Source: Luteococcus sp052116585 (GTDB lineage: Bacteria; Actinomycetota; Actinomycetes; Propionibacteriales; Propionibacteriaceae). Taken from it: 64,000 nucleotides of DNA. Under the pieces are notes generated by a model that saw only the letters and a program-made list of their open reading frames with translations, was not told the origin of the DNA and ran no database searches. The stretch lies in the NCBI RefSeq assembly GCF_052116585.1, contig NZ_JBQKKT010000016.1, positions 1 through 64,000 on the forward strand, read 5' to 3'. Shown piece after piece: positions 17,225-25,216 of the stretch; position 1 is the stretch's first letter, and every line of letters starts with the position of its first letter. Position numbers and translations under genes: made by a program.

Positions 17225-17571
17225 GAATTGTCCTCCTGCAACTGGGGTCTCGCTCGGCGTCGGCGCCGCGGATGGTCTGGCGGACGAGGTGGGGACCCCG
17301 TGCACTGTTTCGGAGAGTACCCCCAGTCACGAGCCCATCGAACGGGGACGGTGACCAGTACGCCAAGAGCAGAAAGCGGAGCTGGCCGACTGTGACAGGG
17401 GCCGTGCCAGACGGGGTCACCAGCCCTGCCCAAAGCTCTCGGCCGCTCGCCATGGAGTGGGCCGACGAGGCATCATCGATGCTGGCTCCCCCGAACCTCG
17501 AGCACCGCTCCCCCGCTCGAGACCCAGAATCCGGCAGGTACTCACCATCCGCCCGCAGTCCGAAGGAAGCC
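17225..17571. other. Intergenic region between divergent genes
   Basis: 347 bp between the EVE-like gene (minus) and the beta-helix lipoprotein (plus). It must hold both promoters, but no clear -35/-10 pair stands out. It has ordinary GC content and no convincing ORF. Confidence 0.4.
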
Positions 17572-18174
17572 ATGAACACCATGTCCGCCGCCGTCCTCGT
17601 CGCCGCAGTCGTCGCCCTGCTCCCCAGTTGCTCGGGCTCCCAGCCAGCGGCGCCCGCCACGCAGAACAGCAGCCCCGCCGAGATGACCGGGGCGCCCGTC
17701 CCGGACACCAGTGCGGCTCCGCAGGGCCAGGCTGCCCCCGGGCCGCTCGACCCGAAGGACTGCACGGTCAGCTGGAAGGATGCCGATGTCTCCGACGACG
17801 TGCTGGTGCGCAGCGGCAGTTCCTGCGCCCTGACTGCCTTGACCGTCGACGGCAATGTCACTGTCGAGAAGGGTGGCCGCCTGGTCCTGGACAAGGTGGT
17901 CGTCAAGGGGAATGTGGAGGGCCGGGGCCACGGTGACCTCAAGATCACCGAAGGACACGTCGAGGGCAATGTGCAGCTCTCCGACGGGGTCAGCGCCGCC
18001 ATCCAGCGCGTCCGGATCGACGGCAACCTGCAGTCTCAGCGCAACACCGGTTTCCAGGCCTTCATCGGCAACACCATCGACGGGAATCTGGAGTGCAGCG
18101 AGAACACCCGCCGGCCCACCGGCGGTGAGAACACCGTGGGTGGCTCGATGGAAGGGCAGTGCGCACCGGCCTGA
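17572..18174 (+). CDS. Secreted lipoprotein with bactofilin-like beta-helix repeats
   Basis: A 200-residue predicted lipoprotein. Signal peptide (residues 1-20) with lipobox LLPSC, then a Pro/Ala/Ser-rich linker. From about residue 70 come short repeated strands (VDGNVTVEKGGRLVLDKV, VKGNVEGRGHGDLKI, VEGNVQLSDG, IDGNLQSQRN, IDGNLECSEN) of the type that form right-handed beta-helices in bactofilin-like and adhesin proteins. It would sit outside the membrane, anchored by lipid. ATG 17572 has GAAGGAAG upstream. It lies 122 bp before SK3, in the same direction, so it could share a transcript. Confidence 0.7.
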   Translation: MNTMSAAVLVAAVVALLPSCSGSQPAAPATQNSSPAEMTGAPVPDTSAAPQGQAAPGPLDPKDCTVSWKDADVSDDVLVRSGSSCALTALTVDGNVTVEKGGRLVLDKVVVKGNVEGRGHGDLKITEGHVEGNVQLSDGVSAAIQRVRIDGNLQSQRNTGFQAFIGNTIDGNLECSENTRRPTGGENTVGGSMEGQCAPA

Positions 18175-18296
18175 TCCCTGCCACCTGCGGGGTTGCTTTC
18201 CATTCCCCGCCCACGGTGGACTCCCGGCGGGGCCGTGAAAGAGTGTGAGGCGCACATCTCCCGTGCACCGAATCCCCCACAGCCAGGAAGCCCCCG

Positions 18297-20507
18297 GTGT
18301 ATCGCAGCCCCTCCCCACGCGCCTCGGCGGCACCCCTCACGGGTACGGTCAAGTCCCTGCGCGTGCTGGGGATCGCGGCCCTGCTGCTGATCGGCAGCAC
18401 GGAAACCCTGCCCTTCATCACAACCCTGCACTCTGAGGCGCCGGCCACGGCGCCGGGGCTGCTCCTGCTCCTGCTCAGCCAGCTGGGCTGCCTCCCGTCG
18501 CTGATGCGCCCCCGCCCCACCCGAGTGGTGGCGCCGGCCCTGCTCGCCTTGCAACTGCTGGGCGTGCAGTGGGTGCTGCGGCACTGCGGCGGCTACGACC
18601 CGTCATCGCTGTTGATCCCGGGGTACTGGTTCTTTCCCATCGTCATCGTCGCGATGATGACCATGTCTCGGCGCGACTACCTGGGATTCACCCTGTTGGG
18701 CTCACTCGCCCTGCTGGTGCAGATGGGCTCAGCCGTGGGGCCATTGGACTGGGTGGCGGCCAGTGACATGGTGTGGATCCTCACTCCTGTGGCGGGGGGG
18801 CTCCTCTTCGGCGATGCCCTGCTCAGCGTCGGCGCAGCGCGCGACCGCAGTCTGCACCAGCAGGCACATGCCCAACAGGTGCAGCGGGAACAGGAACTGG
18901 AGGCGAGTGCTCGGCGCGAGGCAGCGCGCCTCCTGCACGATCACGTCCTGCACGCCCTCCACGCGTTGGCCCACAGCACCGAGCGCACGCGCCTGCAGAC
19001 GGTGGAGCTGTGCCGCGAGGCCTACCGACGGATGGGCCCTCAGACCAGTCCTGCCGGCACCACCTCCGTGGAGGAGATCGTGCGGGCCGATCCTGCAGTC
19101 CGCCAAGCGGGTGCCGTCATCGTCGGCCAGTCCGCTCCCCTGCCGCAGGGCGTCGCACAGACCATCGCCGACGCAGTGCACGAAGCGCTGAACAATGTCA
19201 CCAGGCATGCCCGCGCCACCCAGTGCTCCATTGAGGTCTTGCCCCTGCCCGGTGGAGTCCAGGTGGACGTGACCGATGACGGCATCGGCTTCGACCCGGC
19301 CCATCTGCCCAACGGCCGCATGGGTGTGGGCCGCTCGATCACCCAGCGCATGACCGATGTGGGCGGTGAGGCCGTGACCACCAGCGCGCCGGGTGAGGGC
19401 ACCCGGGTCAGCCTGCGGTGGCCCCGGCACGAGGTGGACATTGCGGCCAGCACCTGGAGACTCGCCCCCGAGGGGCGGGCCCGCCGGGCCCTGACCCGCA
19501 CGGCCTGGCCCGCCCTGGCCACGGGCATTGCCATGACCGCCCTGGCGGGCCCCCGGGTGGACAGACCCGTTGTCGCCATGACCAGCGCGGGCATCGCCTT
19601 GGGCATCGGCGTCATGGCGGCACTGCTGCTGCGCCGCCGCCCCCTGGGCCCCGCCGGATTGGCGACCCTGCTGCTCACGGCCACCGCGGCCTGGGTGGTG
19701 CAGCTGTGGGTGGTGCCAGAACCGCCCCCGCTGGACTACCTGTTGTGGATGGCCTGGGGTTCGTCGGCACTGGTTCACCTGGTGGTGCTCTCCTCGCGCC
19801 CCGCTGTGGGAACCGTGGTGGTGGCACTGTGGACCACCATCCAGGCACTGGGCCTGGTGTGGCGCTACGGGGATCCAATCTGGGTGTGGACCCTCTCGTC
19901 GACCATCACCGGGGGTGCGGGCGAGTGCGCCGTGACACTCGCCGTCATCGTCGTCGCCCGCCGAGCCGCTGCGCAGGAGGCGGAGAGCGCCGCCCGGATC
20001 GCCCACCTGAGGTCGGTGACGGCGCAGCTGCGGATGTCCAGCCAACTGAGCTGTTTCTGGTCCCAACGGGTCACACAGGAAGCACTGCCGTTGCTGAAGT
20101 CCGTCGCCGACGGAGAACTCGATCCGGCGCAGGACCGGGTCCGGGAGCGTGCCATCGCCCTGGACGGCGTGCTGCGCGACGAGTTGCTGCTGGGCCCGGA
20201 CCAGGCACCCCTGCTCGCGCAGCTGGCCCAGACCCGCTCCAACGGATGGGAGCTGACCTCCACATTGTCCCCGGAGGACAGCCGCGCGGCGCTGGTGGGA
20301 GCCAGTCACCTGCTGGCCGTGCTGGGCCCGCCGACGCACCCGGGCCAGCCCGTCACGGTGTCCGCAACCGGCGACGTCTCGCGAGCTGTCATCATCGATG
20401 CGGCGACCGAACAGCGTCGCCGTTGGCGGGAGCGACTGGCTGTCCTGGGCGGCACGATCGAGTCAGAACCCGATTTCGTCCGGTTGGATCTGGGGGGCAC
20501 CGCATGA
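18297..20507 (+). CDS. SK3: dual-membrane-domain sensor histidine kinase-like protein
   Basis: 736 residues, first of three tandem paralogues. N-terminal membrane domain, His box LLHDHVLHALHAL (His near 214), intact ATPase motifs (VHEALNNVTRHARA; DDGIGFDP; GRMGVGRSI; GEGTRVSLRWP). The second membrane domain includes PPLDYLLWMAWGSSALVHLV, and the C-terminal signature is FWSQRVTQEALPLL, LRDELLLGP, ESEPDFVRLDL. GTG 18297 is used; the preceding AGGAAGCCCCCG matches the start context of SK2 and SK5. Its TGA overlaps the ATG of SK4 (ATGA), so the two are translationally coupled and probably made in equal amounts. Confidence 0.85.
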   Translation: MYRSPSPRASAAPLTGTVKSLRVLGIAALLLIGSTETLPFITTLHSEAPATAPGLLLLLLSQLGCLPSLMRPRPTRVVAPALLALQLLGVQWVLRHCGGYDPSSLLIPGYWFFPIVIVAMMTMSRRDYLGFTLLGSLALLVQMGSAVGPLDWVAASDMVWILTPVAGGLLFGDALLSVGAARDRSLHQQAHAQQVQREQELEASARREAARLLHDHVLHALHALAHSTERTRLQTVELCREAYRRMGPQTSPAGTTSVEEIVRADPAVRQAGAVIVGQSAPLPQGVAQTIADAVHEALNNVTRHARATQCSIEVLPLPGGVQVDVTDDGIGFDPAHLPNGRMGVGRSITQRMTDVGGEAVTTSAPGEGTRVSLRWPRHEVDIAASTWRLAPEGRARRALTRTAWPALATGIAMTALAGPRVDRPVVAMTSAGIALGIGVMAALLLRRRPLGPAGLATLLLTATAAWVVQLWVVPEPPPLDYLLWMAWGSSALVHLVVLSSRPAVGTVVVALWTTIQALGLVWRYGDPIWVWTLSSTITGGAGECAVTLAVIVVARRAAAQEAESAARIAHLRSVTAQLRMSSQLSCFWSQRVTQEALPLLKSVADGELDPAQDRVRERAIALDGVLRDELLLGPDQAPLLAQLAQTRSNGWELTSTLSPEDSRAALVGASHLLAVLGPPTHPGQPVTVSATGDVSRAVIIDAATEQRRRWRERLAVLGGTIESEPDFVRLDLGGTA

Positions 20508-22717
20508 GCACCGCTGCGCAGGAAGCACCTGCAGAGCGCCTGCCCGCCCGGCGCCTGGTGCCGGGCACCGCCACCAGCGCCCTGCGCCTGATCGGCATCA
20601 TCGGGGTGGCGGCCTCCTTGGCCATGGGCAGCATCGAGTGGGGCCGCGTCCTGGTGGAGAATTCCCCCGCGGCCGCTCCGGGCGTGGCGATGGTCCTGCT
20701 CAGCCAGCTGGTCCCGCTGGGCGCCATGTTCCTGCGTCGGCCGAGCGTCTCCCTGCCCTGGCTGCCGCTCGCCCTGCTGGTGGCAGGCATGGCGCAGACC
20801 TCGGTGGTGGCCGATCCTGTGCTCGTCACCCACTGGCTACCGGGTTACTGGGTCCTGGCACCGCTGGCCCTCGCGCTCCTGATGCTCTCCCCACCGGGCT
20901 ACGTGCTGTTTGCCCTCCTGGAGGGATCGCTGGTGGCGACCGCCATCCTCAGCACAGGCCGTCCCGACGCTCGCCTCCTGATCTCCGACGTCGCGTTCAC
21001 CGTGCAGCCCGTTGCGGAGATGGTGCTGTTCGGCCACGCGCTGCGCCTCATCTCCGCCGCCCGCGACCGCAGCCTGCGACGGCACGAGGAGGCCGCCCTG
21101 CACCGAGCCGACGAGGAACTCGAGTCCTCCAGCCGGGAGGAGGCCAACCGACTGCTGCACGACCACCTCCTGCACGCGCTGCACGCGCTGGGGCGCACCC
21201 ACCAGCAGGCCAGCCGCTCCCAGCTCGAGGAGGAGTGCCGCGTTGCCCACCGGGCGATGAACCAGCGCGCCCCCGGCGTGGGCCCCACCCACATCGAGAC
21301 CCTACTCCAGCACGAGGCGACCGCGGGAACCCTGGCGGCGACCGTCACCGGCTCCGGTCCGCCCCTGCCCACCCATGTGGCCAGTGCCCTGGTGGCAGCG
21401 GTGCATGCCGCCGCTCCCCGGGTCCAGCGCTCACCGGAACGTCCGGTGACCGTCGTCGTCGGGGAGGACGCCGGCTCCGTCGTCGTGCAGCTCTGCGATG
21501 ACCAGTGCAGCTTCCGTCCCGCCCACCGCGCCTCGCGGGTCTCTCCGCCCGGGGAGACCGTGCTCGAACTGATGGATGACATCGGCGGAGACGTGGACAC
21601 CGAGGCGACGCCCAGCGGAGGCGTACGGCTGTCACTGCGGTGGCCCAGTCGGCCCGATGCACAGGCTCGCCGCTGGCGCCGGGGCCCTGACGACCGCGCC
21701 CGCGCCGCGCTCACCCGGGCGGCCTGGCCGGGGCTGGTGATCGGCATCTTGATGACCCTGTTGTGGGCGCCCTTCCTGGATCCCGCCTGGCTGGGCCACC
21801 TCACGGCGCTGGCCACCCTCTCCGTTGGCGTTGCCGGGGCCGTGGTCCTGGCCCGCCGTCCGCTGCGCTTCGGCGGGATCACCGTGCTGCTGGTGTCCGC
21901 CATTGCCGGTTGGGTCGCCAATCTGTGGCTGCTGCCAGACCGCCCGCACACCTTCTACCTCTTCTGGATGGCCTGGGCCGCGAGCGCCCTGGTGCACCTC
22001 GTGGTGCTCAGCTCCCGACTCTCCTTCAGCGTCGTGATCCTGCTGGGGTGGGCCACTGTGCTGTGCACCGCGCTGCTGGTCCGATTCCCGCAGGCCAGCC
22101 CACTGTGGTTCGCCATCATGCTGATCGTCGGGGTGCTGCGCCCCGGCATGGCAGTGGTGGCGCTGATGGTCACCCACCACGCCGTCGCACAGGACGCGCA
22201 AGTGACCGAGCACACCACCCAGGCACGCATCGCGACGGCCCGAATGCAGCACGCCAGCGAGCTGGACCAGTACTGGTCCAGCAAGGTGACGATGGAGGCG
22301 ATGCCCCTGATCGAGGCCGTCGCCGAGGGTCTCGTTGACCCGACGGACGAGTCGGTTCGGGATCGTGCCCTGGCCATCGAGGCGGCCCTGCGCGACGAAT
22401 TGGTGCTGGGCCCCCGGGGATCGGAACTCGCGCCGCAGCTCGCCCATGTGCGCTCCCGTGGGTGGACCGTACGGTCCACCCTGACCCCGGACGACTCCGA
22501 CGAGGCCATTGCACGCGCCTGTCAGTTGCTCGAACTGCTGGGCGAGCCCGTGGAGCCGGGCCAGCTCGCCAATCTGAGCTCCACCGCCACCCGCACGAGT
22601 CTGGTGGTCTTCGACGCCTCCCCCGAACAGATGGCGCACTGGGCCGTGGCGGTCAACCAGCTGGAGGGACGCTACGAGGCGGATCCGGACTTCGTGCGGC
22701 TCGGCCTGTTCGGCTAG
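20504..22717 (+). CDS. SK4: paralogue with degenerate ATPase domain (pseudokinase)
   Basis: 737 residues, coupled to SK3 by a 4-bp overlap. The membrane domains and His box (LLHDHLLHALHAL, His near 219) are kept. The ATP-binding region is wrecked: the N box reads VHAAAPRVQRSPER instead of HEAL-N-HA, the G1 box reads CDDQCSFRPA with neither glycine, and the last glycine box is TPSGGVRLSLRWP. It should not bind ATP in the usual way. The C-terminal domain is fully conserved (YWSSKVTMEAMPLI, LRDELVLGP, ADPDFVRLGL). The upstream frame extends far into SK3 but is only a shadow; ATG 20504 is the real start. Confidence 0.85.
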   Translation: MSTAAQEAPAERLPARRLVPGTATSALRLIGIIGVAASLAMGSIEWGRVLVENSPAAAPGVAMVLLSQLVPLGAMFLRRPSVSLPWLPLALLVAGMAQTSVVADPVLVTHWLPGYWVLAPLALALLMLSPPGYVLFALLEGSLVATAILSTGRPDARLLISDVAFTVQPVAEMVLFGHALRLISAARDRSLRRHEEAALHRADEELESSSREEANRLLHDHLLHALHALGRTHQQASRSQLEEECRVAHRAMNQRAPGVGPTHIETLLQHEATAGTLAATVTGSGPPLPTHVASALVAAVHAAAPRVQRSPERPVTVVVGEDAGSVVVQLCDDQCSFRPAHRASRVSPPGETVLELMDDIGGDVDTEATPSGGVRLSLRWPSRPDAQARRWRRGPDDRARAALTRAAWPGLVIGILMTLLWAPFLDPAWLGHLTALATLSVGVAGAVVLARRPLRFGGITVLLVSAIAGWVANLWLLPDRPHTFYLFWMAWAASALVHLVVLSSRLSFSVVILLGWATVLCTALLVRFPQASPLWFAIMLIVGVLRPGMAVVALMVTHHAVAQDAQVTEHTTQARIATARMQHASELDQYWSSKVTMEAMPLIEAVAEGLVDPTDESVRDRALAIEAALRDELVLGPRGSELAPQLAHVRSRGWTVRSTLTPDDSDEAIARACQLLELLGEPVEPGQLANLSSTATRTSLVVFDASPEQMAHWAVAVNQLEGRYEADPDFVRLGLFG

Positions 22718-22983
22718 GGCCCCACACCTGGACTTCGCGTCGACAGGCAGCCACCGCGGCAGGTTGCGACCATGGCGAGTTCAGGTGGGATTCAGATTCG
22801 GCGGTTGTTTGTCCCCAAAGCGGGGGACACGCCCCTTGTGACGACGGTACGTCAGACTCGCGTCTGGTGTTGGGGCCGTGCACCGGCCAAACACTGCCTC
22901 CCACAGCCGGAGCTCGGCTGCAAGGATTGCGATGCGCCGTCCCCCACCCCATGGCGGCGCTCCCGTGACAGAAGGCAGCCCCC

Positions 22984-25216
22984 GTGCCCCGACCACACCG
23001 CCTCACTTCGGCGCGCGACGAGACGCGCCGGGCCGTGCGCGTCCTCGGCCTTGCCGTCTTCGTGATGACGACGCTCGGCACCACCATGCCGATGGCTGTG
23101 GACCTGGTCCGTACCCACCCGGCGACGATTCCCGGTCTCGTCACCCTCTGCGGTGCCCAGCTCGCCTGCGCCACGCTGCTCAGCCTGCGTCGGTGCCGCC
23201 CTTCTCTGGTCTGGCTGCTGCTGGTGGCCAGCGCGGCAGGTCTGGCCTGGATGCTGCTCACCAGGGCGGGCGCCGACGCCACCCTGTGGGGGGTCGGATA
23301 CTGGGGCGTCCCGCTGCTGGCCCTGGCCATGGCCAATCTTGATCGCCGCGGGTACTTCACCTTCGCCCTCGCGATGTGCACCGCCTTCTGCGGACTGCTC
23401 CTGCTGCTCTCCTGGGAACCGTCCTGGTTGTTCGCCGTGGACCTGGTGTGGACGGCACAACCCATCCTGGAATCCTTGCTCTTCGGCGACGCGCTACTCC
23501 TGATCGCCGCCTCCCGTGACCGCACCCTGCGCGCCCAGCGCCGGGCTCGCACAGCAAAGGATCGGGTGGAGCTCGAGGATGCCCGGCGCCGTGAGGCCGC
23601 CCGCCTGTTGCACGACCACGTCCTGCACTCGCTGCACGGGTTGGCCCGGATCTGGCCGGAGGCAGACCGGGTGCACGTAGTGGATGATGCCCGGACCGCG
23701 TGCCGCGCCATGTCCGAACACACCTCAGCCCACTCCCCGATCCAGCTGGCCGACCACCTGGCGGATCTGGACCTGCCCCGGACCTCCGTCGCGGGGGCCG
23801 GGCAGCCAGTGCCCCCCCGGTGTGGCCAATGTCCTGGGCAGGGTGGTCCAGGACATCTGCTCCTCCATCGTGGAACGCACCCCCCTGGCCAGCCCCGGAG
23901 TCTGCCTGGAGCAGGAGGGCGGCAGCATCCGCCTCACCATCCGGCCGGGACTGCCCGGGAAGGAGAAGCCAGCAGCGCGGGCAGTGACCGTGCCGGAAGA
24001 GCTGCACCGCGAGCTGTTGGCCAGCGGCGCGGCAGTCCAGTCCGGCCACGACGATTCCGGACCCATCACGATGCTGATCTGGCCGCGCCAGGAGGTCAGC
24101 GTTCTGGCGCGTGCCTGGCACATCACGCCGAGCGCCCAGACCCGTCAGGCCCTGGTCAACACGGTCTGGCCCGGGCTCCTGACCGCCACCGGAACCGCCC
24201 TGCTGGCCGGCCCGCACATGCCCGCACCGCAGCTGCTGATACCCATGGCACTGGTGCTGCTGGCGGCGGGGGCCGCATGTGCCCTCCGGCTGGTGCACCA
24301 GCCGCTGCAACAGCCGGTGGCAGTTGCGCTGGTGCTCGCCTCGATGGCGGCGTGGCTGGTCAACGTCGCCGTGGTACCCACCGAGATCACGACGACATAC
24401 ATGTTGTGGTTGGCCTGGGTGGCCTCGCCGATCATCCATCTGGTGGCCCTGGCCTCCCCGCTGCGGATCAGCGCGTGGCTGGCTGGTGGATGGGCCCTGC
24501 TGCAGACCGCTGGCCTGTTGTGGCTGGCCCCCGACATCGAGCACTTTGCCCCTTTGGTCAGCATCGTGACCACGGGCGCGGGGGAGGTGGCCATCACCGT
24601 GCTGGTGCTCCTGGTGGCGCGCAGTCAGGCGGTGCGCGAGGTGGAGGCGGCCGAGCTGGCGCTGCAACTGGCGGACCGCACGGCGGCGCTGCAGCACGCC
24701 TACCAGCTAGACCATCTGTGGTCCAAGCGGGTGACCGACGAAGCGCTGCCGCTGCTGCGCGAGGTGGCCGAGGGACGCATCGATCCGGATGACGAGAATA
24801 TCCGCATCGCTGCCCGGACGATGGAGGTCTCCCTGCGCGACGAACTCGTGCTGGGGCCCGAACACGAACCCCTGCTCGACCTGATGGCCGGCGCGCGCCG
24901 CCGCGGCTGGCAGCTGGATTCCACCCTGGACCGGGATGATCCCGCGGCCTCCCTGACCCTGGCCCACCTGCTCGTCGGCATCCTGGGAGATCCGCACGTG
25001 CACGGCCAACCCGTCACGCTGAGCGCGACGGGCAAGGGGGCGTGCCTGGTGATCCTGGGCCCAACCAGCCCCGACCAGCGATCGCAGTGGACGAGCCAGA
25101 TGGACCGGCTGGGCGGCACCCTTCAGGCTGACGACGACTTCGTGCGGCTGCAACTCAATCCGGCAGCGGGTCCGGCGTGGCCCCGGCCTCGGGTCGGGTC
25201 AGTCGTTCCAGTGTGA
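22984..25216 (+). pseudogene. SK5: degenerate paralogue with a frameshift in a C7 run
   Basis: Third tandem paralogue. Frame 1 runs from GTG 22984 through the membrane domain and His box (LLHDHVLHSLHGL, His near 210) to GAGQPVPP. A run of seven Cs at 23812-23818 then shifts the frame; six Cs would continue into GVANVLGRVVQDICSSIV and on to 25216 (about 743 residues). The ATPase motifs are absent (no N box, no DxGxG), while the second membrane domain and C-terminal signature (LWSKRVTDEALPLL, LRDELVLGP, DDDFVRLQL) are intact. It may be a pseudogene, a slippage-controlled gene, or a base-call error. The GTG is preceded by AGAAGGCAGCCCCC as in SK2. The 3' end overlaps the convergent dehydrogenase by 62 bp. 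Confidence 0.75.

Noticed and set aside
14603..17395. 930-codon open frame over the aldehyde dehydrogenase and EVE-like gene
   Set aside because: It is a shadow of high-GC genes on both strands; composition is low-complexity Gly/Arg/Pro.
19418..20503. Long open frame extending upstream of SK4 inside SK3
   Set aside because: It is antiphase to the well-supported SK3 gene, its translation is Arg/Gly/Pro-rich without family features, and SK4 has an ATGA-coupled start at 20504.
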